A stretch of 64,000 bases of DNA, taken from NCBI RefSeq assembly GCF_014696065.1, contig NZ_JACJPL010000001.1, forward strand, positions 186,001 through 250,000, in the 5' to 3' direction. The DNA is from Leptolyngbya sp. FACHB-261 (GTDB taxonomy: Bacteria > Cyanobacteriota > Cyanobacteriia > FACHB-261). Positions 18,192-27,502 of the stretch are shown here, in pieces. Positions within the stretch are counted from its first letter, which is position 1. Each line of letters opens with the position of its first letter. Made by a program: the position numbers and the translations under genes. The notes beneath the pieces are model-generated. The model was not told where the DNA came from. It saw only the letters and a list, made by a program, of their open reading frames with translations, and did not search any database.

Positions 18192-18428
18192 TCAATCCTC
18201 CTCCTGGCTTTCAGGCGGTCCGAAGTCATCAGGAAGCTCATCAATTGTGCATTCCAACACTTTGAGCAAAATCCTGACTTGACGGATGGTGAGCCTCGGT
18301 ATGGCTCTCCCCTTCTCCCAGTTGGCGACCGTATCGTCTGTGACTCCTAACGCCTGAGCTAACTCTCTCTGGGTGAGCTGCTGAATAGCTCTCAGTCTCG
18401 CGAGCGGTGATTTAGATTTTCTAGCCAT
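18192..18428 (-). CDS. XRE-family helix-turn-helix regulator
   Basis: A 78-residue protein that is almost only a Cro/C1-type HTH: LARLRAIQQLTQRELAQALGVTDDTVANWEKGRAIPRLT, then LLKVLECTIDELPDDF. The acidic tail (PPESQEED) ends the protein. This size and form are typical of small autoregulators, antitoxin-like proteins and phage-type repressors. A perfect palindrome lies 20-35 bp upstream of the start codon, which fits autorepression. No toxin gene is adjacent; the flanking sequence is gene remnants, so any partner may have been lost. Confidence 0.85.
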   Translation of the reverse strand: MARKSKSPLARLRAIQQLTQRELAQALGVTDDTVANWEKGRAIPRLTIRQVRILLKVLECTIDELPDDFGPPESQEED

Positions 18429-18447
18429 CCAGCCCTAAGAGATTTTC

Positions 18448-18463
18448 CCTAAAGTGGTTTAGG
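18448..18463. promoter_or_regulatory. Palindromic operator candidate for the XRE gene
   Basis: CCTAAA-GTGG-TTTAGG, a perfect 6+6 inverted repeat, begins 20 bp upstream of the XRE start codon. Further TTTAGGA/AGGAATCCT-like half-sites lie between 18460 and 18500. Position and symmetry suggest binding by the adjacent repressor; that is inference. Confidence 0.5.
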
Positions 18464-18657
18464 ATTTTCTTGCAGGAATCCTGAATTGATTTAGGAAACC
18501 AATACACGATGGAAGGCAGGCACCTATAGGCCCAAACAAGGTGTCTAAGGTGAATCTGTCCTTTCCTCAGTAGTTTCTCATTCGCGGCGCTTCACTGCCA
18601 CCCATTACAAGCATGGGGGGTCAGCTTAGCGCGTCTTGAAATCAGCAAGGACATCTA

Positions 18658-18857
18658 ATGAACGACTCTGACTACTCCCGATTGAACCCTTGGGCCATCG
18701 TGAAGCGTTCGCCCAACCTCATTCGCAGCACCGTTATGCCCGTTTTTGACACCGCGCCGATGCCGATGGACACCTCAAAGCCCTCCAGCGCACCATGCCC
18801 GAAGTTCAGTTTGAAGTTGTCTGGGATGCCATCGAAGACCGCAGCGAACGATCATGA
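18658..18857 (+). pseudogene. Frameshifted small cyanobacterial conserved protein
   Basis: The frame from the ATG at 18658 reads MNDSDYSRLNPWAIVKR and on to about 18735. The family-like continuation RYARF-stop-HRADADGHLKALQRTMPEVQFEVVWD is in another frame, ending at a TGA at 18855-18857. Joined, they match a small protein I recall from many cyanobacteria (..YSRLNPWAVV..L....VARFR.R.DADGHL..LR.L.PEA.F.VVFD). So there is one frameshift near 18731-18738 and one TGA (18747-18749) where the family has Arg. The ATG-initiated frame alone would give a 76-residue peptide with the wrong C-terminus. Confidence 0.65.
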
Positions 18858-19127
18858 ACCCAGTCCTGGAAATTCCCTAGTTTTATGAAAGTTAAAACGG
18901 GGGCCAAAAAACGCGCCAAGCCGCGATATTCACTAGCTCATAGTCAGCTCATACGTTTTCCTTAAGCCAAGTCAAGAATGACCTACAGAAACCAGTCTCA
19001 GAACACAGGCACCCCATACGTGCCTAGCAGATCCCGTCTCTAAGCATTCGTGCCAAGCTAACGGAAGCTGCCGCTCAAAAAGCTGGCGTTCAATTTGCCT
19101 TGCTCATGAGCACAGTTTGAGACTGCC

Positions 19128-22100
19128 ATGAACCTGAAAACCTGCCTTCGGAACCTTAGCGCTGCGCTCAATCGTCTAGACGAGCCAGACACTCTTTTCC
19201 AGCAACTAGTTGACCAATTGGCTCAGGCGCTCTCAGCAGACTGCTGTACTCTGTGGCGTTTGGAAACCGAACAGTTCGTGTTGCAGTACCAAGCTCAACT
19301 GAACGGAGCAGTTCTAGAACCCTGGCCAGAGCCATCCTTCTCACTCTCAAGCTGGAACGAGGGCTATCAACACCTGCGCCAGCAGCAAATCCTACGAGTG
19401 AGCATCAACAATCGCCGCAGGCAGAATGTCCAGCTTTTGCCCCCCAAGCTTCAGTGTCAGGGCTTTCTGGGCATTCCCATCTTTGCCAAAAACCAATTAG
19501 TCGGCTTTCTAGGACTTTGCAAACTCCACCAACCGCTAGCCTGCAAACCCGCTCAGATCTCTTGCCTACGAGAACTGGCCGAATTAACCGGCGTTGCCTT
19601 GAGTCTGACCGACCTATTGCGGCAAGCCCAGACTGCAACCCCAAAACCAGAACCAGAGTCAGAGCCAAAACCAGCAGCTTGTGATGGACTTAGCGGTTGT
19701 CTGTCAATGGAGCAAGCGCTACGGCTCAGTGAAGCCCGTTACCGCAACATCATCGAAGGCCAGACGGAATTAATTTGTCGGCTGGGACCAGACCTTAGAG
19801 TAACCTTCGGCAATGAGGCTTACTGTCGCCAGCACCGTAAGTCAACAGCAGAGATTATTGGTCAACACCTGTTGACTGAGGTTCCAGAAGAAGAGCATCA
19901 GTATTTGCTAGATCACTTTGCGTCTCTGGGCAGGGATAAGCCAATTGATATTTCGATCAATCGCGTCATTAGTGCCCAGGGCAAAACTCGCTGGTATGAG
20001 TGGACGGACCAAGCCATTCTCGATGAGCAAGGCAACTTAATTGAATTTCAATGCGTTGGTCGAGACATCACAGAGCAGAGACAGGCAGAAGAGAAACTAC
20101 GCATTAGTGAAGCCCGTTACCGCGCTATTGTCGAAGACCAAACAGAACTGGTCTGTCGCTTTACACCCGATGGCAACCTCACGTTTGTCAACGATGCCTA
20201 CTGTCACTATTTCAATAAAAGCCTTGAGGAACTTATTGGTATTTATTTTGCTTCCTTCGATCCACCGGCACAGCTTCAAGAAGTAAAAGAGAACATTCGC
20301 AATTTGACACCAGAGAAGCCAACATCAATTATCGAAGAGTATTTTGTAACCAGCACTGGCGAAGTTCGTTGGCAGGAATGGACGGACAGAGCGCTTTTCA
20401 ACGAGCAAGGCCATTTAGTCGAGATTCAGTCGGTCGGACGAGACATCACCAAGCGCAAACAGGCCGAGCAACAACTGCATCAGCTCAACGCCGAGCTAGA
20501 GCAACGGGTGGCTGAACGGACCGCTGCATTGCAAGCGAGTGAACAGCAGTACCGTCGCATGATCGAAACCACAATCGAAGGGGTTTGGATTATTGATGCC
20601 CAAAATCACACCAGCTTTGTGAATCCTCAAATGGCCGAAATGCTGGGCTACAGCGTAGACGAAATGCTGGGCAGATCTCTATTCGACTTCATGGACGAAG
20701 CAGGCCAAGCTATTGCTGTTGTTAACCTGGAGCATCACCGTCAAGGCATTGGAGAACGGTACGATTTCAAGTTGCAACGTAAAGACGGCTCTGAGTTGTG
20801 GACGATTGTTGCTGCCAACGCAATTTTTGACCCGGCAGGGCAATACGCTGGCGCTTTGGGCATGATCACAGATATCACTGACCGCAAAGCAGCCGAAGCC
20901 GCGATTGCCAAGCTCAATCAGGAATTGCAGCATCGAGTCACTGAATTGCAAGCTTTATTCGACGTAATTCCAGTTGGCATTGGCATTGCCGAAGATCCCA
21001 AATGTCAACAGGTTCGAGTCAATGTTACAGGTGCAGAGCTATTAGAAATTTCTCTAGAAATCAACTCCTCCTGCACTCCCCCACTTGAGACACCGCCCTC
21101 CTTCAGGTTTTTTAAGCAAGGGCGGGAACTCCAGGGAGAAGAAGGCGTGTTGCAACAAGCCATCACTTGGGGACGCAAGATCCGGGACGAAGAAGTTGAC
21201 CTAATCAAGGCAGATGGCAGCGTTGCTAACCTCCTGTTCCATGCGGCTCCCTTATTGGATGAACAAGGTCAAATCCGGGGAGCAGTCAACGCCTTTATAG
21301 ACATCACCGAGCGCAAGCGAGCTGAAGAGGTGCTCAGAACCCAGGCTCTGGTGCTGGAGCATATGGCCGAAGGTGTCGCGATTATCGACCACATCGAAAA
21401 CACCATCTACTTTACCAACCCAGCCTTTGATGCCATGTTCGGCTACGAACGCGGCGAACTACTCGGCAAAAAAGCACCAGTTCTCAACCCCTACCCTCTC
21501 GACGAAGACCCTGAGTTCATGAGGGAACTGATCGAGAATTTGAACACCTTTGGCTTTTGGACGGGGGAGTTCAGTAACTGCAAAAAGGACGGCGCTCTGT
21601 TTACTACTCAGTCCCGCATGAGCCTGTTGGAGATTTCGGGCAAGCAGTACCGCATCTCAGTTGAAGAGGATATTACTGAGCGCAAACAGATCGAGGAAGC
21701 ACTCCGGCAGAGCGAGCAGAGATTCCGTCAGCTAGCCGAAAACAGCTCGGAGCTGTTTTGGTTATCAGGCATAGAACCTGGGTCCTTGTTGTATGTCAGC
21801 CCTGCCTACGAGAAAATCTGGGGCCGTTCTCTCGAGAGCGTCTATGAGCAGCCCCGGTCTTGGTTAGAGGCTATTCACCCTGACGACCGCGAGCATGTGG
21901 TTTCTAAATTTCAGCAACGGGCCAACGGCGAAGCAACTGATGTCGAGTATCGCGTTGTGCGTCCTGATGGTTCTGCTTGCTGGATTTGGCACCAGAGTTT
22001 CCCTATCTACGACGAAACAGGGCAGTTGTACCGTTTCGGAGGCATTGGTGTCGATATCACCGAGCGCAAGCGAGCCCAGGCTCTAGAGCAAGCCAACCGG

Positions 22101-22835
22101 GAATTGCAACAGGCCAATGCCAGTCTCAGCCGTTTAGAAAAAATTAAGACCGAGCTGGTTGCCACGGTCAGCCACGAAATTCGGATGCCGATCACGAATA
22201 TCTACACCGGCATCTCTGTCCTCAAAGATCTGCTGCCGCCGATTAGCCCTGAGGCCAGAAAAATGCTGAATCTAATCGAAAGTGAAGCTCGGCGTCAGGT
22301 GCAGCTCGTCAATAGCCTGCTTGATTTTTCTAAGCTTGACTCCGGCACTTATCGCTGGCGAGAAGATCCAGTTGACCTCAAAACAGTCCTCTTGCAAGCA
22401 GTTCAATCAACTGCTGTTCTCTACGAAAGCCGCCACGTCCAACTGCACTGCTCCTTGCCTGAGACTATTCAGGTTCTAGGCGACGCCGAGCGTTTGGTGC
22501 AACTAGTGGTTAACTTGCTCGACAATGCAGCCAAGTTCAGCTCTGAAAATAGGGGAGTCTGGCTCAGCCTCAGACGCGAGGGTAAGCACGGTGTGGTCTC
22601 GGTTCGGGACCAAGGGCCTGGTATCCCTGCCCAGCAGCAGGTTGCCGTATTTGACCTGTTTAGCCAGGTTTACCATATCAGCGGCAAGCGCCCCCAAGGT
22701 ATTGGCTTAGGCTTGCACTTGTGTCGTCAGATTGCTCAACATCACGGGGGTAATCTCAGTGTCGAATCTCGTCCAGGCAAGGGCAGCACCTTCAAACTCA
22801 CCCTGCCTCTACTAAGTGAGAAGCCAGATACGTGA
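19128..22835 (+). CDS. Multi-PAS sensor histidine kinase
   Basis: A 1235-residue cytoplasmic sensor kinase without transmembrane helices. Order: a GAF domain (about 10-165); a linker rich in Pro and Glu; six PAS domains opening near residues 202, 327, 471, 607, 738 and 862, several followed by the DITERK PAC signature; a short coiled linker; HisKA with VSHEIRMPITN, phospho-accepting His1016; and HATPase_c with the N box NLLDNAAKFS (about 1129), DQGPGIP and GIGLGLHLC. It therefore should autophosphorylate. There is no receiver domain and no adjacent regulator; the nearest receiver is at 16.6 kb. The kinase core closely resembles that of the kinase at 38.6 kb, so the two are probably paralogous. 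The ligand is unknown. Confidence 0.93.
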   Translation: MNLKTCLRNLSAALNRLDEPDTLFQQLVDQLAQALSADCCTLWRLETEQFVLQYQAQLNGAVLEPWPEPSFSLSSWNEGYQHLRQQQILRVSINNRRRQNVQLLPPKLQCQGFLGIPIFAKNQLVGFLGLCKLHQPLACKPAQISCLRELAELTGVALSLTDLLRQAQTATPKPEPESEPKPAACDGLSGCLSMEQALRLSEARYRNIIEGQTELICRLGPDLRVTFGNEAYCRQHRKSTAEIIGQHLLTEVPEEEHQYLLDHFASLGRDKPIDISINRVISAQGKTRWYEWTDQAILDEQGNLIEFQCVGRDITEQRQAEEKLRISEARYRAIVEDQTELVCRFTPDGNLTFVNDAYCHYFNKSLEELIGIYFASFDPPAQLQEVKENIRNLTPEKPTSIIEEYFVTSTGEVRWQEWTDRALFNEQGHLVEIQSVGRDITKRKQAEQQLHQLNAELEQRVAERTAALQASEQQYRRMIETTIEGVWIIDAQNHTSFVNPQMAEMLGYSVDEMLGRSLFDFMDEAGQAIAVVNLEHHRQGIGERYDFKLQRKDGSELWTIVAANAIFDPAGQYAGALGMITDITDRKAAEAAIAKLNQELQHRVTELQALFDVIPVGIGIAEDPKCQQVRVNVTGAELLEISLEINSSCTPPLETPPSFRFFKQGRELQGEEGVLQQAITWGRKIRDEEVDLIKADGSVANLLFHAAPLLDEQGQIRGAVNAFIDITERKRAEEVLRTQALVLEHMAEGVAIIDHIENTIYFTNPAFDAMFGYERGELLGKKAPVLNPYPLDEDPEFMRELIENLNTFGFWTGEFSNCKKDGALFTTQSRMSLLEISGKQYRISVEEDITERKQIEEALRQSEQRFRQLAENSSELFWLSGIEPGSLLYVSPAYEKIWGRSLESVYEQPRSWLEAIHPDDREHVVSKFQQRANGEATDVEYRVVRPDGSACWIWHQSFPIYDETGQLYRFGGIGVDITERKRAQALEQANRELQQANASLSRLEKIKTELVATVSHEIRMPITNIYTGISVLKDLLPPISPEARKMLNLIESEARRQVQLVNSLLDFSKLDSGTYRWREDPVDLKTVLLQAVQSTAVLYESRHVQLHCSLPETIQVLGDAERLVQLVVNLLDNAAKFSSENRGVWLSLRREGKHGVVSVRDQGPGIPAQQQVAVFDLFSQVYHISGKRPQGIGLGLHLCRQIAQHHGGNLSVESRPGKGSTFKLTLPLLSEKPDT

Positions 22836-22913
22836 GGAGAGCCCAAGGCGTGAGGAGCCTTAAGCGCCTGACCTATCTACATGCAAATAAACCTAGCTCT
22901 ATACAAATAAAAG

Positions 22914-22942
22914 CTAGAGGCTTGGCATTGCCAAGCCTCTAG
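22914..22942. terminator. Perfect 14-bp palindrome between convergent genes
   Basis: CTAGAGGCTTGGCA and its exact complement face each other around one T. It sits 79 bp after the kinase stop and before the convergent stress-protein gene. It could serve as a bidirectional terminator or be a copy of a dispersed palindrome (see 22955 and 25489). Confidence 0.5.
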
Positions 22943-22954
22943 ACTGTCGATGTG

Positions 22955-22981
22955 TCAGGGTTTGGCAATGCCAAACCCTGA
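22955..22981. terminator. Second perfect 13-bp palindrome between the same genes
   Basis: TCAGGGTTTGGCA and TGCCAAACCCTGA around a single A, 12 bp after the first palindrome and 17 bp from the stop of the minus-strand gene. Its TTGGCA/TGCCAA core is shared with the other two palindromes, while the outer arms differ but stay complementary, which points to selected structure. Confidence 0.5.
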
Positions 22982-22998
22982 CCTAATTGCTCTAACCT

Positions 22999-24111
22999 TT
23001 AACGACGCTTGTCGGGGGTTCCATCCACGCGGGGGTTACCGTCAGTCGTGATGTCTAGACGTTCGCGGCGGATCTGCTCTTGAGCCTCAACGGTTTCGTG
23101 CTCAACTTCCTTCTTGATCCTGACTTCTTCACGCAGGATTGTTTCCTTGTGGATGTCAGGTGTCTCTTCGTAGACTTCTACGCGAGCCACTTCGCCTTCG
23201 CGGAAGTTTGCTTCGCCGGGGGTTACAGCCCTCGTGTCTGTGGGCGTTACCCGCTCAATCACGACCCGCTCCTTCTCGACGGGTACTGAGACTCGGGTTG
23301 TTTCAGTCTCAACGTGCTTACCAATTGCGACTTCGCCAGTCTTCACCCGAGTTTTGTCAGCAACCAGGCGCTCTTCGTACAGAGTGACGTCTGCATTTGA
23401 GCCGACTGGGGTATTAATCTGGGGTTGGGGCGGGATTGGCGGCTGAATGACGGTTGCCCGGTCGGTCGTTACCCGGTCTGTAGTTGTCGCTGTCAAAGGC
23501 GTAACTACATCTGCACGGCGGTTGCGCACTTGGTAGCTGCCTTCAGGCGCGTCGTATACACCCAAATCTTGGACGCCAGCGTTACGTAGAATTGTCGCTG
23601 CTTGCTCTACTTCGGCGCGGTTACCTTCGACCATCACTAGATAGTCACCACGCTCGACTCGGTCTTGGTAGGCACGAGCTTCTTTTTCAGGAATACCCAG
23701 TCCAACCAAAGCTCCTACCAGGCCACCGGCAACCGCACCAATACCTGCACCCGCAGCAGTGGTTGCCAATGCCGTACCTAGAGCCCCTGCGGTCATGACT
23801 GGACCAATACCTGGGATTGCCAGAGCACCAATGCCCACCAACAAACCAGTTAGACCACCCAGGACACCACCCGTCGTAGCGCCGGTTGTAGCACCCTTGT
23901 CAGCCTTATTGCCTTTTTTGCCCTTGCCACCGACATCGCGGATATCGGTTACTTCAGCGCCCGCAATCTGCTGACCCTGAGCTGAGTCGCGGGCAACGAT
24001 GGAAATATCGTCCATGGCGAAGCCAGCAGCCCGAAGATCATGCACAGCCCGCTCTGCTTGGTTGTAGCTGGGGAAAATACCAACCGCTCGTTTGTAATCA
24101 CCAAGAGCCAT
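22999..24111 (-). CDS. General stress protein with DUF2382 (YsnF/AvaK) domain
   Basis: A 370-residue protein in three parts. Residues 1-60 form a GSP17M-like ferredoxin-fold (KRAVGIFPSYNQAERAVHDLRAAG). Residues 75-145 are a Gly/Ala-rich hydrophobic stretch that could insert in or pack on membranes. The C-terminal 120 residues are DUF2382, with charged repeats (ERLVADKTRVKTGEVAIGKHV, then VPVEKERVVIERV). Proteins of this make-up are linked to desiccation, salt and general stress in bacteria, but no reaction is known. The start has AGGAG nine bases upstream. The PfpI gene 300 bp away is on the same strand and also stress-type. Confidence 0.85.
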   Translation of the reverse strand: MALGDYKRAVGIFPSYNQAERAVHDLRAAGFAMDDISIVARDSAQGQQIAGAEVTDIRDVGGKGKKGNKADKGATTGATTGGVLGGLTGLLVGIGALAIPGIGPVMTAGALGTALATTAAGAGIGAVAGGLVGALVGLGIPEKEARAYQDRVERGDYLVMVEGNRAEVEQAATILRNAGVQDLGVYDAPEGSYQVRNRRADVVTPLTATTTDRVTTDRATVIQPPIPPQPQINTPVGSNADVTLYEERLVADKTRVKTGEVAIGKHVETETTRVSVPVEKERVVIERVTPTDTRAVTPGEANFREGEVARVEVYEETPDIHKETILREEVRIKKEVEHETVEAQEQIRRERLDITTDGNPRVDGTPDKRR

Positions 24112-24417
24112 TATTTTTTCTCCTATTTATATCCAACACTGCACCCATTCATGGTGGGCATTCAAGTAGTAATCTTCATCGCTCTTTTGGTAGTTCATAC
24201 CCTAATCCAAAGAGGTAGAAAGCTGAAATTTAGAGAACGCGAAATGCTAGTTTCTAGAAATAGGAACCTGCAACAAAAATCCGCAATACCTTTAGGAGTC
24301 TGCAGTTGTGTGCCCCTAAAGGTATAGACTCAGAAAATCCTGTCAAATTTAGGCTCTAATGCTGGTCTTACAACTCCCTGAAATCCAAAGCGAATCCAAA
24401 GAGAAAAAGAAACCAAA
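24112..24417. other. Intergenic region, PfpI gene to DUF2382 gene
   Basis: A 306-bp gap. It holds CTTTAGGAG and CCCCTAAAGG that are partly complementary near 24290-24320 (TACCTTTAGG/CCTAAAGGTA), which could form a hairpin after the PfpI gene's neighbour. No gene seen. Confidence 0.4.
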
Positions 24418-24987
24418 TTACGCTGAGCGACGCTGCTCTTCGTGCACACCTTCAGCAAATTCTTCAACGATTTTGCGATTGAAAGCTGGGATATCTTGAG
24501 GATTACGGCTAGTGATCAGCCCTTTATCAACTACCACCTCTTGATCTACCCAATTTGCCCCTGCGTTTCTGAGGTCCGTCTGCAAGGAAGGCCAAGAGGT
24601 CACTGTCCGACCCTTGACTACACCCGCTTCAATCAGCGTCCAAGGACCATGGCAGATCGCAGCAACCGGCTTACCTGCCTCGAAGAAGGAGCGGACGAAT
24701 TGCACAGCTTTGTCCTGAATTCGCAATTGGTCAGGGTTAGCGACACCGCCGGGCAGCAGCAGCGCATCATAATCATTTGGGTTAACGCTGTCTAGAGGCA
24801 CATCGACCGGAAATTGGTCACCTTTGTCAAAATGATTCCAGCCCTCGACTGTATCGCTCTTGGGCGAAATGATTTGGGTTTGAGCCCCAGCTGCTTCGAG
24901 TGCCTGCTTTGGTTTGGTGAGCTCTACTTGCTCGAAGCCATCTGTCACCAGAATGGCAACTTTTTTGTTGGTAAGTTCCCGTGGCAT
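24418..24987 (-). CDS. PfpI/DJ-1 family protease-like / deglycase-like protein
   Basis: A 189-residue class I glutamine-amidotransferase-fold protein. The nucleophile elbow is AAICHGPWTL with Cys112 and His113, and the family glutamate lies in TDGFEQVEL. LLLPGGVANPDQLR and the C-terminal VTSRNPQDIPAFN are also typical of the PfpI/YhbO group. Members have been described as proteases, chaperones or glyoxal/deglycase enzymes; the physiological role is debated. A strong AGGAG precedes the ATG. It lies 306 bp downstream of the DUF2382 stress gene on the same strand and could share its regulation. Confidence 0.92.
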   Translation of the reverse strand: MPRELTNKKVAILVTDGFEQVELTKPKQALEAAGAQTQIISPKSDTVEGWNHFDKGDQFPVDVPLDSVNPNDYDALLLPGGVANPDQLRIQDKAVQFVRSFFEAGKPVAAICHGPWTLIEAGVVKGRTVTSWPSLQTDLRNAGANWVDQEVVVDKGLITSRNPQDIPAFNRKIVEEFAEGVHEEQRRSA

Positions 24988-25762
24988 TTTTAACTCCTCT
25001 TTAGCTCTTGTTCAGCGCTCGTGAGCTTTTTTTGAAACTAGGTTTTCAGCTTTTCTCACGCAGCTTTTCCTGCACGACTTTTATCACTGGGCTGGAATCT
25101 AAATTGATGACCGTCTTGCTCTATCAGCTCTACTCTCTAGAGACTCACAATGCTCAGGATTGCGATTCTATGTGACCCCATACCCTGCTTCTAGCAAGTT
25201 CTTAGTCATGCCTCTCTCCATCCGTTTCCGAGCTTAGACAGATAATCTTTATTCATACCTAGAAACGCTATATAAGGCCGTATTCTTAGGTAGTTCACTA
25301 GATAAAAAAAGTCTGAGAGCGAAAGTCCGAAATCAGAAAGCCTCAGATATCAACGCGAGATATCTGCTCCCTTGGCTTCTCACCGTGATAACCCTAGCTA
25401 ACAACGATTGTTACCACCCTCTCTCTAAGGGCGTAGACTCCCGTCAGTTGCCCTGGAGCACCACACTAGTTGATGCGCTAATGAAACAAGGGACTTGGCA
25501 ATGCCGAGCCCCTATTTTGCTTATTAGACCCATTGTGCTTATTACGCCAATTGATAGGTTGATGCTGATAAAATGTTAATGATGTAGATTCCGGCTCTAC
25601 TTGCAGAGCTATACGCCCTTTTATAGCTTGTTGCCTATGTTTTCCTAGATCAGTCTATGGCAAGAGATTCTATATCTGTATCTGAATTTTGGTCATTATC
25701 TGAAAGTTTCCAGATAGTTTCTAGATAGTGATAACTGTTGAGCTGTTGCGCAGAGCAGGTCG
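24988..25762. other. Intergenic region of 775 bp
   Basis: AT-rich and gene-free as far as I can see. It must hold the PfpI promoter (minus strand). The only structured element is the palindrome at 25489-25513. A short open frame at 25385-25579 lacks coding character. Confidence 0.5.
25489..25513. repeat. Imperfect 12-bp palindrome of the TTGGCA type
   Basis: AGGGACTTGGCA and TGCCGAGCCCCT around a single A, with two non-Watson-Crick positions. It shares the core with the two palindromes at 22914 and 22955 and sits in a long gap 250 bp downstream of the aldehyde dehydrogenase-like gene, so it may be its terminator or a dispersed element. Confidence 0.4.
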
Positions 25763-27502
25763 CTATCCTCTCAAACCTGCGGCTAAAACACTCATGATTT
25801 CAGGCAACAGGGATAATCCCTTCTTACTGACTCGGGCCACTTCCAAAGCCAGCAAACGTTTTCCTAACTGCCGCAGATTTTTATGATTAGCAAACCAGGC
25901 GGGGGTCGGTTGAATGCGGAATGGTGCCCAGAGTATTGACTTCTGCGGATGGTCAAATAAGAGCGTATTGTGAACAGTGCCACGACCCGACTGAATCTCG
26001 GTTAGAGGCTGGCCTGGAAACGCACCCCAACTGGTCACCATCAGGCCATACAGAACCCCAGACCAGACATTAATGCCAATGCCGCCGTAGCGTAGGTTTG
26101 CAATGGCCCGGTCCAGTCGTCCTGCATGTTTTTTGGCAGTAGTCGGATCGATCAGAATTGTGCAAGATAGCGTGCCCCAGATGCTGGAATTAGCGAAGGC
26201 TACAGCCTGGTCTAGAAAAGCCTCCGCCTCAGCAACTGGCAAAGGCACTTCAGTCAGCACCCCACAAAATGCCTCTTCGTTCAGTGCGTATTCGCTAGCT
26301 TGAGGTGGCACATTTGGGATCAAGGTCCAAGGCACCACTTCCTCACTGCCAGGGCTTAAAGCCTCGGCTTGCGGGTAGCGTGCCAAAAATGCCTGATACC
26401 GCTGGTGGGCACCGGGGTAATAAGCCTTGCGCGGCGCAATTGCCGCCAGCTCTCGCCGGAGTTGAGCTAAGAATGCTTCACGCTGCGGCCAGCCCTCAGC
26501 CGTGACCAGAACCTTGGCTGCGGCACAGTTAAAACTGGCATTATGTACAACCATGCTGGCAACTTGGCGCGCTTGAAAGGCAAGGTCAGCCTCAGACCAC
26601 TGCCCTGGCACCACCAAAACTGGCGTCACACAGCCCAGCTCAGAAGTAATAGGCTTATCAAGCTGGGGCGTCTGAGTTGATTTACGTGCCTGCTGTTCTT
26701 GGCCAGTACTGCCCCAGACAATGGCATCATGGGTTCGCTGCGAGCCAGTAATGTGAATGCTCTCAATTTGACGATGGCTACACAGATAGCTGCCCAACTC
26801 CGCGCCGCCGTAGGCGATGCCTAAAAAACCCGCTTCAATCAAAGGCGCAAAACTAGCCTCCAGCCACGGCCCCAGATACTCATTCACCGGGTTCAGTTTG
26901 AGAAGGACCACCTCGTCCTCCACAAACAACTTGTGCAAAGCATCGAGAGGGCCAATCGAAGAGATGTTGCCCGCGCCCAACACTAGCGCCAGTTTTCCCG
27001 AAGTTCTTTTCTGGCGGTAAATCGCCCCCTGGCTACTGGGTTGGCCCGGCTCCAGCCAAATCTGCGCTTCAAAACCCAGCCAGACCAAGCGGTCAAGCCA
27101 ATCCTGAGGGAATACACGCACCACGGCTTGGCCATCAGGGCGATGAGTCAGCTGCCCATCAACTTGTCCCGTTGGTTGCCCCTCAGATTGCTTCTCGGAT
27201 TGCCCTTTTGATTTCAAGCTGGCTTGGAGCAGCCGTAGATACATAACTGTGCTGACCGGACCCGTCAGCCACTCTTCGCCAGCCAGAGGCGCTTGGGAGT
27301 CCAGACCTTTAGCTTGACAGCAGGCATCCACCCAGGGCTCAGCCACCGCCTCAACTCGCTTCAAGCAAGCTTCTAGGTACGCTAGCCGCTCCGGAATCGG
27401 CACTTGCAGCCAGGCGTCTTTACGACGGCTCAACTGGCTGAGCATTGCCTCTAGCCGCTCTGAGGAAGTCGCAACTACCGCAGCTGTTTGAGAAGCGCTC
27501 AT
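25763..27502 (-). CDS. Aldehyde dehydrogenase family protein
   Basis: A 579-residue protein of the NAD(P)-dependent aldehyde dehydrogenase superfamily. The catalytic cysteine is Cys326 in HNASFNCAAAKVL and the general-base glutamate is Glu288 in SELG. IHITGSQRTHDAIVWG resembles the TGS coenzyme loop and SSIGPLDALHKLF precedes the Rossmann region. The second glycine of the usual ELGG is Cys here. Residues 95-125 hold a Gln/Gly-rich insertion (KSKGQSEKQSEGQPTGQ) that looks like linker. The family oxidises aldehydes to acids; the substrate is unknown. The length, over the usual 480, reflects N-terminal and linker extension. Confidence 0.85.
   Translation of the reverse strand: MSASQTAAVVATSSERLEAMLSQLSRRKDAWLQVPIPERLAYLEACLKRVEAVAEPWVDACCQAKGLDSQAPLAGEEWLTGPVSTVMYLRLLQASLKSKGQSEKQSEGQPTGQVDGQLTHRPDGQAVVRVFPQDWLDRLVWLGFEAQIWLEPGQPSSQGAIYRQKRTSGKLALVLGAGNISSIGPLDALHKLFVEDEVVLLKLNPVNEYLGPWLEASFAPLIEAGFLGIAYGGAELGSYLCSHRQIESIHITGSQRTHDAIVWGSTGQEQQARKSTQTPQLDKPITSELGCVTPVLVVPGQWSEADLAFQARQVASMVVHNASFNCAAAKVLVTAEGWPQREAFLAQLRRELAAIAPRKAYYPGAHQRYQAFLARYPQAEALSPGSEEVVPWTLIPNVPPQASEYALNEEAFCGVLTEVPLPVAEAEAFLDQAVAFANSSIWGTLSCTILIDPTTAKKHAGRLDRAIANLRYGGIGINVWSGVLYGLMVTSWGAFPGQPLTEIQSGRGTVHNTLLFDHPQKSILWAPFRIQPTPAWFANHKNLRQLGKRLLALEVARVSKKGLSLLPEIMSVLAAGLRG

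Noticed and set aside
25385-25579. 64-codon plus-strand frame in the long gap before the aldehyde dehydrogenase gene
   Set aside because: No ribosome-binding site, no family features, and it crosses the palindrome at 25489.
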